NCBI GenBank assembly: GCA_963716095.1
Contig: CAVQSV010000023.1
Span: 62,001-126,000 of the forward strand
Direction: 5' to 3'
Length of the DNA stretch: 64,000 bases
Origin: Sva-07 sp963716095
Lineage (GTDB): Bacteria > Actinomycetota > Acidimicrobiia > Acidimicrobiales > Ilumatobacteraceae
Shown: piece after piece, positions 8,854-17,461 of the stretch
Position numbering within the stretch: the stretch's first letter is position 1
Layout: each line of letters starts with the position of its first letter
Made by a program: the position numbers and the translations under genes
Notes under the pieces: model-generated
What the model was told of the DNA's origin: nothing
Database searches by the model: none
What the model saw: the letters and a program-made list of their open reading frames with translations, nothing else

Positions 8854-9633
8854 ATGAGCGACGTCTCCGACCGCGACATCTTGCAGCTGGCAGCCGACCT
8901 CGCCGACCGCGAATCGATGGCCGACTTCCGCCGCCCCGACCTCGAGGTGCAGATCAAGCCCGACGGTTCGCCGGTGTCGGCCACCGACCAGCGAATCGAG
9001 CGCATGCTGCGCGAACTCCTCGCCGAGCATCGGCCGCACGACAGGATCCTCGGCGAAGAGGAGGGGGGCGAGACCGACGGCAGCCTCTCCGCCGCAGGTG
9101 GCCGGTGCTGGGTGATCGATCCGATCGACGGCACCGAGAGCTTCGTTGCCGGTCGGCGGGCCTGGTCGACGTTGCTCGGGCTCGAGGTCGATGGTCGGCC
9201 GATTGCCGGCGTCGTCTCGATGCCCGCAGTCGGACGACGCTGGTGGGGCACGGTCGCGGACGGCGCGTTCGTCGTCGAGCTCGCGACCGGGTCGGCGACT
9301 CCGCTCTCGGTGAGTGCACGCGGCGATCGCGAGTCGATCCGCTGGACGACGGGACCGACGCTCGACGAACTCCGTCCCGCCGAGCGGGCACGGGTCGCCC
9401 ACCTCGAAGGTCTCGGCACGTTCGTCCCAGCGGACCAGTGGACGACGTACCCCGCATTGATGGTCGCCGCCGGCGAGCTGGAGCTCGCCGTGCAGTTCGG
9501 CCATCACTGGGACCACAGCGCCCACAGCGCCGTGGTGATCGCGGCGGGCGGCGACGTCAGCGTTGGCTCACCACCGGGTGCCGGGCAACGCTTTGCTGTC
9601 ACGTCGACCAACGCCCGTGTCGATTCACGATGA
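8854..9633 (+). CDS. hisN: Inositol-monophosphatase family phosphatase, probably histidinol-phosphatase
   Basis: Magnesium-dependent phosphatase of the IMPase fold, 259 residues. Visible metal-site motifs are GEEEG (glutamate site, about residue 67) and DPIDGTESF (about residue 90), followed by the C-terminal HHWDHSAHSAVVIAAGG, which supplies the last Asp. Short actinobacterial members of this group usually act on histidinol phosphate, hence the tentative name; inositol phosphate or PAP are alternatives. It follows coaA closely, and its 3' end overlaps the convergent serine hydrolase by about 9 bases. Confidence 0.8.
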   Translation: MSDVSDRDILQLAADLADRESMADFRRPDLEVQIKPDGSPVSATDQRIERMLRELLAEHRPHDRILGEEEGGETDGSLSAAGGRCWVIDPIDGTESFVAGRRAWSTLLGLEVDGRPIAGVVSMPAVGRRWWGTVADGAFVVELATGSATPLSVSARGDRESIRWTTGPTLDELRPAERARVAHLEGLGTFVPADQWTTYPALMVAAGELELAVQFGHHWDHSAHSAVVIAAGGDVSVGSPPGAGQRFAVTSTNARVDSR

Positions 9634-10866
9634 CGAGTCGAAGAGCCCCGAGGTGGCGAGTGGTCGGAGGTAGCGATGGATGGTGGCGTCGGGCGCGTTG
9701 ACCGAGAAGTAGGCGATCACGAGGTCACGGTCGGGTGAGACGTACAGACCCTGGGCCATCAACCCGGACTTCCAGATGTCGCCGTCGGGCCAGACCGCGT
9801 CCCACATCCGACTGTTGCTGATCATCGTGTCGTCGCCGAGACGGTCGACGAAGACCGGTCCGTCGAATCCGTCGCGGAAGAACTCGGGCGATCGAACACC
9901 AGACCGGATCCGATCGATGATCCCCGGTGTGACCACCTGGTCGACGGAGACCTGTCTCCAACTCGGCGTGTACAGCATGCCGAATCGGGCCATGTCGCGC
10001 AGCCGGCTCGACACCAGTCCGTGCGCGGCGGCGATCCCGTCAGGCGTCGTGTGGAGCTGCAACGGCGCTTCGGCACCGATCTTCGACCACACCCGCTCGT
10101 CGAAGATCTGTGGCCATCGCTTGTTCTCGATCGCCTCGGCCAGCAACACGAGGACTTCGGTGTTGATCGACCCGTAGTCGAAGGTCACCCCTGGTTCTTG
10201 GACCTTCGTGGCAGCAGCCATCACCTCGATCAGTCGCTCCACTCGGCCCTTGTACGGCGTTCCGAACTCCGCCAGGAAGGTGCGCGTGGCGATCGAGTCG
10301 GGATCGGCGCGGGTCTCGTCGTTCTCCTGAGTGTCGAGCCCGGGCGTCATGTCGAGCACATCGACGACCCGGATGTGCTCCCACGCCGTACCTCGAAACT
10401 CTGGGATGTGCGAGCCCATCGTGTCGCTGTCGCTGAGCTTGCCGTCGTCGATCAGGAGCTCGATGACCAGCGACGTGATCGGCTTGGCATTCGACATCCA
10501 CAGGTGGTGGTCCTCGGCGTGCATCCGCGGGTACTGCTCGTACACGATCTCACCTCGGTGCACGACCAGGTACCCCTGCGAGTAGGTCTCCGGTGTTGCG
10601 AGGAAGTCGTCGAGCGAGAGCGTGCCATGTGTCGTCGTCGCTTCGACCTGGCCGACCTCCAGCCTCGGGTTCGAGCCGAACGGCATCACCGGTTGACGAA
10701 CCGCCAGCACCGCCGTGGGCAGTACCTCCGAGGCACGCATGTTGAAGTACGCGGCCTCGTCGCCACCGCCGAGAAGCTGGGGCAGCGAGGACTGCAGGGT
10801 CCGCTGTGCGAGGTCGAGCGGAAACCCGTCGACGAAGTCCTCCAACGGGGACCGTGCTGCATTCAT
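9625..10866 (-). CDS. Serine hydrolase, beta-lactamase/class C penicillin-binding family
   Basis: A 413-residue protein of the AmpC/esterase EstB fold. The catalytic SxxK motif is SNAK in LWMSNAKPITSLVIELL, and the second motif Tyr lies in FDYGSINTEVL. No signal peptide is evident, so it probably acts in the cytoplasm as an esterase or peptidase rather than as a resistance enzyme. The ATG at 10866 is chosen because upstream codons have no family-like content. It is convergent with hisN. Confidence 0.8.
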   Translation of the reverse strand: MNAARSPLEDFVDGFPLDLAQRTLQSSLPQLLGGGDEAAYFNMRASEVLPTAVLAVRQPVMPFGSNPRLEVGQVEATTTHGTLSLDDFLATPETYSQGYLVVHRGEIVYEQYPRMHAEDHHLWMSNAKPITSLVIELLIDDGKLSDSDTMGSHIPEFRGTAWEHIRVVDVLDMTPGLDTQENDETRADPDSIATRTFLAEFGTPYKGRVERLIEVMAAATKVQEPGVTFDYGSINTEVLVLLAEAIENKRWPQIFDERVWSKIGAEAPLQLHTTPDGIAAAHGLVSSRLRDMARFGMLYTPSWRQVSVDQVVTPGIIDRIRSGVRSPEFFRDGFDGPVFVDRLGDDTMISNSRMWDAVWPDGDIWKSGLMAQGLYVSPDRDLVIAYFSVNAPDATIHRYLRPLATSGLFDSSS

Positions 10867-10961
10867 GGCGACATGCTTGCATGCAGCGCTCGCCGACTGC
10901 CTCGTCCTGCTCAGCTGACCTGGCGGTCCGGCGCCCGCGAACCGTCGTGTCGCCGGCTGCT

Positions 10962-11084
10962 CTACGTCGTCAGGCCGCTTCTCGACTTGTCGGCCTTCTT
11001 GTCCCGCTTGGACTGACGCTTCTCTTTGGGTGACTTCGCGGCAGCGGTCTTGGTGCTGCGCCCGCCCTTGTCTTTGCTGGCCAT
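10962..11084 (-). CDS. Small lysine-rich cytoplasmic protein, 40 residues
   Basis: An open frame of 41 codons begins ATG-GCC-AGC (MASKDKGG) and is very rich in Lys, Arg and Ser. It ends RSGLTT before TAG. A strong GGGGAGAGG ribosome site lies six bases upstream of the ATG, which makes it convincing despite its size. Similar short basic proteins are common in actinobacteria but have no assigned function. Its composition suggests nucleic-acid or ribosome contact, which is inference. Confidence 0.65.
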   Translation of the reverse strand: MASKDKGGRSTKTAAAKSPKEKRQSKRDKKADKSRSGLTT

Positions 11085-11138
11085 GTCGGCCTCTCCCCGG
11101 GCGAACTGCATGCCGACCAGGGTCCACTCTCTCACATC

Positions 11139-11867
11139 TCAGAGATCGCTGAGACCGAGCCAGATCGGGACATCGGCGATCGAGGCGAGTTCGATCAGTT
11201 CCACCCGGTGGTCATCGACGCGCTCGTGTTCCCAGGTGATGTGGTACGGCACGTGGATCGCATGGCCGCCGATGGCGAGTACCGGCAGCACGTCACTGCG
11301 CACCGAGTTGCCGATCATCAGGAACCGATCGGGCTCGACACCCAGGCGTTGCACGATCCTGGTGTAGGTGTCGGGGTCCTTTTCGAGCACGATCTCGATG
11401 TCGGTGAAGTGGTGGTCGACACCCGATGTCGTGACCTTGCGGGTCTGATGGACCAGGTCGCCCTTGGTGATCAGCACCGTACGCACGCTCGGCGACACCG
11501 TTTCGAGCACCTCGACGACATGTGGGAGGAGATGGACGTCGTCGAGCAACATCGAGCGCCCCAGCTCGGCCAGTTCGGCGACGACGACACTCGGCACACG
11601 TCCGTCGGTGGCCCTGACCGCGGCTCGCACCATCGAGAGCGTGAACGCCTTGACGCCGTAGCCGGTGACGGAGATGTCGGCACGTTCGACCTCGTGCAGC
11701 ACCTCTTCGACATCGACCCCGTCGGCGGCGTACGGACCGACGAGTTCGAGGAACCGCTGCTCGGCGTAGCGGAACGTGTCCTCACTGCGCCACAACGTGT
11801 CGTCGGCGTCGAACGCGACCACGTCGAACTGATCGATGCGGCGACTGGCGTGTTGCGACTCGGTCAC
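11139..11867 (-). CDS. HAD-superfamily phosphatase
   Basis: A 242-residue phosphatase with HAD motif I DADDT (nucleophile Asp in AFDADDTLWRSE, about residue 15), motif II Thr in TVLITKGD, and motif III/IV in MIGNSVRSDV. The cap is of the small alpha-helical type. The GTG start at 11867 overlaps the stop of the upstream HTH regulator as GTGA. It is the last gene of a coupled trio with a thiamine-binding protein and a regulator, so a phosphorylated vitamin or cofactor substrate is a reasonable guess. The substrate is not shown by sequence. Confidence 0.82.
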   Translation of the reverse strand: MTESQHASRRIDQFDVVAFDADDTLWRSEDTFRYAEQRFLELVGPYAADGVDVEEVLHEVERADISVTGYGVKAFTLSMVRAAVRATDGRVPSVVVAELAELGRSMLLDDVHLLPHVVEVLETVSPSVRTVLITKGDLVHQTRKVTTSGVDHHFTDIEIVLEKDPDTYTRIVQRLGVEPDRFLMIGNSVRSDVLPVLAIGGHAIHVPYHITWEHERVDDHRVELIELASIADVPIWLGLSDL

Positions 11868-12265
11868 CGGTGGATGGCGTTCAGGTAGTTGTAGACCGTG
11901 ATTCGGCTGACGCCCATGGCATCGGCGACATCCTCGACCGCCCGGCGCAGGATGAACGCACCTCGCTCGTCGAGCAGGCGCACCGCTCGCTGCTTGTTCT
12001 CGCGCGACAACATCGGGAGTCGACCACCCAGCTCGGTCTCGACCGCGTCGATCAGCCGATCGAGCGCCCCGTGCAGCGGCGGCATCCGGACACCGGCGAC
12101 CGTGCGCCCTTCCCAGACCAGAGCAACATCGCTGGCCTCCATGTCGTCGGCAGCGACGAACGTCGCCCCGAGCGCGTCGACCACCGGCTTCACCGAACGG
12201 ATCAACGGATGCACGGTGGGGCGCCCGGACGGTGCCGGTTGCTTCGGTGGCGTCGTCGAACTCAC
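11864..12265 (-). CDS. HTH regulator with YheO/DauR-type C-terminal helix-turn-helix
   Basis: A 133-residue protein. The C-terminal third matches the HTH_22 domain of YheO/DauR regulators: GAFILRRAVEDVADAMG then VSRITVYNYLN, the recognition helix. The N-terminal 80 residues (ALVWEGRTVAGVRMPPLHGALDRL) are shorter than the PAS-like domain of classical YheO proteins. The GTG start overlaps the preceding thiamine-binding gene, and the stop overlaps the HAD gene, so all three are made from one message. It probably controls its own operon. The ligand is unknown. Confidence 0.72.
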   Translation of the reverse strand: MSSTTPPKQPAPSGRPTVHPLIRSVKPVVDALGATFVAADDMEASDVALVWEGRTVAGVRMPPLHGALDRLIDAVETELGGRLPMLSRENKQRAVRLLDERGAFILRRAVEDVADAMGVSRITVYNYLNAIHR

Positions 12266-12540
12266 GGTTCGCCCCCGTGGGGGAGTTCGAACGCAGGCCG
12301 GGCGGTGGGCGCTTCGCGAGCAACGTGGACGCTGACGTGGGTGGCACCGTTCGCCATGGCGGCGTCGGACAGCGCTGCGACGACGGCGCCGACGTCGGCG
12401 AGTTCGAGAAGCACCGACGAACCGAACGGCCCGACATCGACGGTGAGACCCTGCGCCTCGGCTGCAGCGATCGCCGCGGTCACGTGCGGGCCGGGTCGTC
12501 CCTCGACGAACGGCTCGATGGTGAACTCGACGTATGCCAC
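12262..12540 (-). CDS. Thiamine-binding / MTH1187 family protein
   Basis: A 92-residue ferredoxin-like fold protein of the MTH1187/YkoF-related family. It starts MAYVEFTIEPF and has LTVDVGPFGSSVLLEL in the middle; members bind thiamine or the hydroxymethylpyrimidine part. It lacks a signal peptide and transmembrane segments. It is the first gene of a GTGA-coupled unit with an HTH regulator and a HAD phosphatase, suggesting a small vitamin-sensing or salvage operon. Confidence 0.75.
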   Translation of the reverse strand: MAYVEFTIEPFVEGRPGPHVTAAIAAAEAQGLTVDVGPFGSSVLLELADVGAVVAALSDAAMANGATHVSVHVAREAPTARPAFELPHGGEP

Positions 12541-12565
12541 TCGGGCCAGCGTAGGGGCTGGCGAA

Positions 12566-12838
12566 TCAGCCGCGAGCGCCGAGCAACCTGCGCAGCTCGT
12601 CGGACATCGCGATGCAATCCCGTCCAGCCATCCCGAACGCCTCGTTCAGCCTGCCGAGCGCCTGCTTGAAGCTGCTGTTCCACTCCTCGACGAACTGGTC
12701 TCGGGCGGGTCCGGTCCAGGCCGTGCCGTTCAGCACGCCGTCGACGGTCGACATCACCTGGGTGATCGCGTCGATCTGCCGGTTGAGGGTGCTGCCCAGA
12801 TTGGTGAGCTGTTCGGGGTTGGCGCCGTACATGGTCAT
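12566..12838 (-). CDS. WXG100 (ESAT-6-like) family protein
   Basis: A 90-residue helical hairpin protein with the WxG turn in TAWTGPARDQF, about residue 43, between two amphipathic helices. WXG100 proteins are typically secreted by type VII systems as dimers. A GGAG ribosome site six bases before the ATG at 12838 decides the start over the ATG at 12850. No EccC/FtsK-type ATPase, LXG toxin or second WXG100 gene is nearby, so this is an isolated member. The gene lies 25 bases downstream of nothing co-directional except the thiamine-binding gene, which it precedes. Confidence 0.82.
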   Translation of the reverse strand: MTMYGANPEQLTNLGSTLNRQIDAITQVMSTVDGVLNGTAWTGPARDQFVEEWNSSFKQALGRLNEAFGMAGRDCIAMSDELRRLLGARG

Positions 12839-12936
12839 GAAGTGCTCCATTCGTTGGACCCCGACGACCGGTTGTCGCCGTTCACAGCCAGGAGTGGGCG
12901 GTGACAGCGCCGGAAGGGAACGCGTACCATGCGTCG

Positions 12937-14193
12937 ATGTCCGACCAATCGAAGCATCCGGTTCACGACACCGACCCGATGATCGGCTCGGTGAAGTCAC
13001 ATGCCCAAGACCTGCTCGGCGACACCATTGCCTTGCGACGCACATTGCACGAGTGGCCCGAACTGGGAAACGACCTGCCGATCACCCGCGACCGGGTGTT
13101 GGAGTCGTTGGAGGGGCTCCCGCTGTCGATCACCACGCACGAGTCGACGAGCGGGATCGTCGCACTCCTCGAGGGTTCGAAACCAGGGCCGACGATGCTG
13201 TTGCGCGGCGACATGGACACGCTGGAGATGCCGGAGGACACCGGGCTCGACTTCGCCTCCCACGTCGACGGTTGCATGCACGCCTGTGGCCATGACACCC
13301 ACACCGCCATGTTGTCGAGCGCTGCTCACCTGCTGGCCGAGCGACGCGACGACATCGCCGGTCGTGTGCTGTTCATGTTCCAGCCAGGTGAGGAGGGCCA
13401 CCACGGCGCCAAGTTCATGCTCGACGAAGGGCTGCTCGACGTGCCGGCGCGCTCCGACGGGACCGACTCGCCGGTCGATGCGGCGTTTGCGTTGCACATC
13501 ACGTCGGCGCTGCCGAGCGGCTGGGTCAGCAGCCGGCGCGGGCCCGTGATGGCCTCGGCCGACACGATGGCGATCCGGGTGATCGGGCGGGGCGGGCACG
13601 CCAGCGAACCGCACCGGGCGCTCGACCCGATACCGGTGGCATGCGAGATCGTCACGGCGCTGCAGACGATGATCACCCGCTCGATCGATGTGTTCGACCC
13701 GTCGGTGGTCACCGTCGGACGGATCAGCGCCGGCACCACCAACAACGTGATCCCCGAGGTGGCCGAGATCGAAGGCACCATCCGCGCGACCAGTGAGCGC
13801 ACCCGCGCCAAGGTGCACGATGGCATCCGCCGTGTGGCCGAAGGTGTCGCGGCGGCCCACGGTTGCGACTGCGACGTCGAGGTGACCTTCGGCTACCCGG
13901 TCACCAGCAACGACGACCTCTTCGCCGATTGGGCGCTCGACCTCGCCGGCGATGTCGCCGGCGCAGATCAGGTGGTGAAGCTGCCGCACCCGGTGATGGG
14001 CGCCGAGGACTTCAGCTACGTGCTGCAGAACCTGCCGGGGGCGATGATGTTCCTCGGCGGGACTCCTGCAGGTCTGAACCCGGCGACCGCGGCGCCGAAC
14101 CACTCGAACCGTGTGATGTTCGACGAGCCGGCCATGGCCACCGGCACGGCGCTGTACGCCGCCGCCGCGCTCCGTCACCTCGCCCCGACCTGA
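12937..14193 (+). CDS. M20 family amidohydrolase (hippurate/N-acyl-amino acid hydrolase type)
   Basis: Zinc or manganese metallohydrolase of the M20D group, 418 residues, cleaving an acyl or amide from an amino acid. It has RRTLHEWPELG near the N-terminus and RGDMDTLEM for the first metal Asp. HACGHDTHTAML carries the catalytic Cys/His set, FQPGEEGHHGA the catalytic Glu, and MGAEDFSYV the final ligands. The dimerisation domain sits between. It is divergent from the WXG100 gene. The substrate (acetyl-, hippuryl- or indole-amino acids) cannot be fixed. Confidence 0.87.
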   Translation: MSDQSKHPVHDTDPMIGSVKSHAQDLLGDTIALRRTLHEWPELGNDLPITRDRVLESLEGLPLSITTHESTSGIVALLEGSKPGPTMLLRGDMDTLEMPEDTGLDFASHVDGCMHACGHDTHTAMLSSAAHLLAERRDDIAGRVLFMFQPGEEGHHGAKFMLDEGLLDVPARSDGTDSPVDAAFALHITSALPSGWVSSRRGPVMASADTMAIRVIGRGGHASEPHRALDPIPVACEIVTALQTMITRSIDVFDPSVVTVGRISAGTTNNVIPEVAEIEGTIRATSERTRAKVHDGIRRVAEGVAAAHGCDCDVEVTFGYPVTSNDDLFADWALDLAGDVAGADQVVKLPHPVMGAEDFSYVLQNLPGAMMFLGGTPAGLNPATAAPNHSNRVMFDEPAMATGTALYAAAALRHLAPT

Positions 14194-14226
14194 GCGCCCG
14201 CGCCCACCAGGGACCTCCCCGGTAGG

Positions 14227-14331
14227 GCGATGAGTCTCCGCGACAACAGGTGTCACGCAGACTCATCGCCTTCAGTGCCCTCCACAGAGCGATGAGTTTC
14301 CGCGACCACAGGTGTCACGCAGACTCATCGC
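14227..14331. repeat. Two tandem 43-base hairpin repeats
   Basis: Two nearly identical palindromic units at 14227-14269 and 14289-14331, 62 bases apart. Each begins GCGATGAGT and ends ACTCATCGC, with an 18-base stem (two mismatches) around a loop reading ACAGGT. They lie between the convergent M20 hydrolase and mannosidase genes, so they could stop transcription in both directions. The ends GCGATGAG and CTCATCGC recur in the repeat pair at 47866-47969, which suggests a family of intergenic repeats. Confidence 0.85.
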
Positions 14332-14340
14332 CGCGACCGA

Positions 14341-17300
14341 TCAGCGGGTGCGGCCGTCGTCGGTGGCGGAGCAACGCAGGCGCAGTGTCACGATCTGGAA
14401 CGGGCGCAGGGTGAAAGTCACCACACCGTCGCCGACCTCCTCGCCCGACTGGGTCTCCTCCAACAGGTTGCATCGCCAGGCGTCGGTCACTCGACCGTGC
14501 GTCGCGACCGAGCACCGGGTGCGATTCCCCACCGCCTCGTGCAACCGCACGATCAGATCACCCGAACCATCGTCGGCGAGCTTGACGGCGTCGACCTCGA
14601 CCCCTGGGGCAGCCCCGCCATCTGCACCACCGATCCGGACGATCGGTGCCGGGGCGACAAGGGCGGCGCCACCGCTCACGACCCGAAGCGGGGAGTTGAG
14701 ACGGGCCGCGGCATCGCGCACCTCGGCGAGTCCACCGCCGTGCGGACGGATCGCGAAGGTCACCGCATGGTGGCCACGGTCGGCGTTCGGGTCGGGGTAC
14801 TGCGCCGCCTTGGCGAGGCTCACCCGAACCGCACCATCGAACACGCCGTGGCCGAAGCGACCGGTGTTGAGGATGGCGACGCCGAAGTCCGGTTCGGCGA
14901 CGTCGACGAACCGGTGAGCACACACCTCGAACTTCGCGGCATCCCACGGACTCGACGGGTGAGTCGGACGAGCGACCACCCCGAACTGGACATCGCACAT
15001 CGCCACGTCGCTGCGGACGTCGAGCGGGAACGCCATCGACAACAGGTGCTCGTCGTGATGCCAATCGAATTCGACGTGGACGAGGAGCTGCGGGCTGTCG
15101 GCGCGCAGTTCGTAGGTGACGACCGCTGTTGACGGACCGAAGGTCCGAGTCACCTGGACCCGTCCGACGAGCGGCCCCGCGTCGATGATCTCGACGCGCT
15201 CGGCGGCGGTGATCGGTGCGCCACCGGATCGGGTCCACGATTCGAGGTCCCAGGCGTCGTACTCCACCGGCTGGTCGACGGCGAGTTCGAGCACCGCCAT
15301 GCGCTCACCGTCGGGAACGATCTCGCGAGCATGGGTGAGGTCGATGATCGAGGTGATGTTGCCGGCCGCATCCCACCGAACCGCGAGCTTGCCGTTGGTC
15401 ATCGAGCTGTCGGAGAGCACGACCCGGTCATCGACCGCCAGCGGGTCGAGGGCGGCCACCCCGAGCGCCGGAGCGCGCAGGCGAGCCGCGCTGCGACCGT
15501 CGGCCAGCGTCTGCACCTGGTCGCCCGACAGCGGCGCGTCGACGACGACCACCTCGTCGACATCGACGTCGGCGCGGTTGGCCAACCAGGTACCCGGGCC
15601 CGCGACATCGGCGAGCAACGAGCCGATACGAGCTTCGAGGTCGTCGCCCACCCGGGCGAAGACCGCTTCGGCATCGTCGTGCGCCCAGGCGATCGACGAG
15701 CCGGGAAGGATGTCGTGGAACTGCTGGGTGAGCACCTCTTTCCAGAGGTGGTCGACGTCGGCATCGCGTCCGAGCGTGGCCGCCCACAGTTCGGCTTCCA
15801 CCAGCAGCCGTTCGCAGCGGCGGTTGCCGAGCTTGGTCTCGATCTGGCTGGTCAGGGTGCCGCGATGGGTCTCGAAGTAGAGCTCGCCCCGCCACACCGG
15901 TGCAGGCGCACCTCGTTCGATGTCGCGTTCGATGCGGTCGAACATCGCATCGGGAGCACCGACCTCGAGGGTTGCACGCGAGTCGATGTGAGCGAGTCGG
16001 CGGGCGCGCTCGAGCATCTCGCGAGTGGGACCACCGCCCCCGTCGCCGTGGCCGAACGGCATCAGCGAGTCGGTGCTCCAGGCGTGGTCCTTGAAGTTGG
16101 CGATCGAGAAGCCGAACTCCTCCGGCGTGATCTCGGCGTTGTAGGTGTCGACCGGCGGGAAGTGGGTGAGCACCCGGGTGCCGTCGAGGCCCTCCCACCA
16201 GAACGTGCTGTGCGGGAACGTGTTCTGCTTGTTCCAGCTCAGCTTCTGGGTGACGAAGCGATCCATGCCGCCTGCCGCAAACACCTGTGGGAGCCCGGCC
16301 GGATAACCGAACACGTCCGGGATCCACACCTCGGTGCAGCGACGGCCGAACTTCTCCTCGAAGTAGCGCTGGCCGAACACGATCTGACGCGCCAGGCTCT
16401 CGCCCGCCGGCAGGTTCATGTCGGCCTCGACCCACATCCCGCCGACCGGCATCCACTGCCCGCGCTCGACCCGTTCGGTGATCTTCGCGAACAGTTCGGG
16501 GTGGTGCTCCTCGATCCACGTGTAGTGCTGCGCCGACGATGCGGCGAACACGTACTCGGGGTAGTCGTCCATCACGGCCACGGCCGACGCGAAGGTGCGG
16601 GTGCACTTGCGTTTCGTCTCGCGGATCGGCCAGAGCCAGGCGGTGTCGATGTGGGCGTGGCCGACGGCGACCGAACGATGGCGGACCGCATCGCCGAAGT
16701 CCTCGGCCATCGCCGGCGCGATGGTGCGGCGGGCGGCGGCGACGTCGGGAATGCGGTCGAGCGTGTCGGCGAGCGTGCGCAGCAGGCGGGCGCGGCGGGG
16801 GTCGTCGAGTGCGAGCGATCGCATCACACCGTCGAGCACCTCGATGTCGTAGGCCAACGCTTCGGCGTCGGGGTCGACCACGACGAGCGATGCCCGCCGA
16901 AACCGGTAGAGCTGCCGGTCACCGGCGGTGTCGGGCGAGCCGAGCATCGATGGCGTGAACTGCGGGAACATCGGATTCGATGCCGCTTCGACGTGCAACG
17001 TGATCGGCCCAGCGACGGCATCGACGGCGTAGTTGGTTCGGCGAGGGTGGATGCCCTGCAGCGGGGTGAACGAGCCGTCGTCGTGGAGGTCGACGACCAG
17101 ACCTTCGCACTGGAATCCGGCGGCGCGCTGGTGGAAGCCGAGATCGATCACGGCTTCGACCCGGCGGCCGACCCACTCGGGCGGGATCTCACCGGCGAGG
17201 CGAAACCACGTGGTCGCCCACGGCGCGCCCCACGACGATCCGACCTCGAACGCTTCGAGGTGGTCGACGTCGGGTCCCGCCTCGATGGTCAGCGTTCGCT

Positions 17301-17382
17301 GATGTGGATGCACGAGCGGGAGGACCCGCTCCCACAGCTCGCGCTGGATTCGCTTCTCGACGAGGTCACGATTGGCGTGCAC
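14341..17382 (-). CDS. Alpha-mannosidase, glycoside hydrolase family 38
   Basis: A 1013-residue cytoplasmic enzyme that releases alpha-linked mannose. The catalytic domain holds the zinc motif AHIDTAWLWPIRE, the nucleophile Asp356 in VWIPDVFGYPAGLPQ, and the third metal site FGHGDGGGGPT. The large C-terminal beta domains follow with the usual family size. Start GTG 17382 leads directly into a typical N-terminus (HANRDLVEKRIQ). It may process mannose-containing glycans or actinobacterial lipid and cell-wall mannans. It is transcribed in the same direction as the upstream helicase, separated by a hairpin. Confidence 0.93.
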   Translation of the reverse strand: MHANRDLVEKRIQRELWERVLPLVHPHQRTLTIEAGPDVDHLEAFEVGSSWGAPWATTWFRLAGEIPPEWVGRRVEAVIDLGFHQRAAGFQCEGLVVDLHDDGSFTPLQGIHPRRTNYAVDAVAGPITLHVEAASNPMFPQFTPSMLGSPDTAGDRQLYRFRRASLVVVDPDAEALAYDIEVLDGVMRSLALDDPRRARLLRTLADTLDRIPDVAAARRTIAPAMAEDFGDAVRHRSVAVGHAHIDTAWLWPIRETKRKCTRTFASAVAVMDDYPEYVFAASSAQHYTWIEEHHPELFAKITERVERGQWMPVGGMWVEADMNLPAGESLARQIVFGQRYFEEKFGRRCTEVWIPDVFGYPAGLPQVFAAGGMDRFVTQKLSWNKQNTFPHSTFWWEGLDGTRVLTHFPPVDTYNAEITPEEFGFSIANFKDHAWSTDSLMPFGHGDGGGGPTREMLERARRLAHIDSRATLEVGAPDAMFDRIERDIERGAPAPVWRGELYFETHRGTLTSQIETKLGNRRCERLLVEAELWAATLGRDADVDHLWKEVLTQQFHDILPGSSIAWAHDDAEAVFARVGDDLEARIGSLLADVAGPGTWLANRADVDVDEVVVVDAPLSGDQVQTLADGRSAARLRAPALGVAALDPLAVDDRVVLSDSSMTNGKLAVRWDAAGNITSIIDLTHAREIVPDGERMAVLELAVDQPVEYDAWDLESWTRSGGAPITAAERVEIIDAGPLVGRVQVTRTFGPSTAVVTYELRADSPQLLVHVEFDWHHDEHLLSMAFPLDVRSDVAMCDVQFGVVARPTHPSSPWDAAKFEVCAHRFVDVAEPDFGVAILNTGRFGHGVFDGAVRVSLAKAAQYPDPNADRGHHAVTFAIRPHGGGLAEVRDAAARLNSPLRVVSGGAALVAPAPIVRIGGADGGAAPGVEVDAVKLADDGSGDLIVRLHEAVGNRTRCSVATHGRVTDAWRCNLLEETQSGEEVGDGVVTFTLRPFQIVTLRLRCSATDDGRTR

Positions 17383-17396
17383 GCCGCGACCTTATT

Positions 17397-17440
17397 GCGG
17401 CCGGTCTCCGTGCGACCCGTAGGTCGCCGAGACCGGCCGC
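17397..17440 (-). terminator. Strong hairpin downstream of the helicase gene
   Basis: A 12-base perfect outer stem (GCGGCCGGTCTC with GAGACCGGCCGC) encloses a second perfect stem (GCGACC with GGTCGC) and a CGTA loop. It lies 21 bases after the helicase stop on the minus strand, and AATAAGG follows it. The T-tract is weak, so a terminator role is likely but not certain. Confidence 0.7.
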
Positions 17441-17461
17441 CCGGTGGTGGTCGACCGGTGC

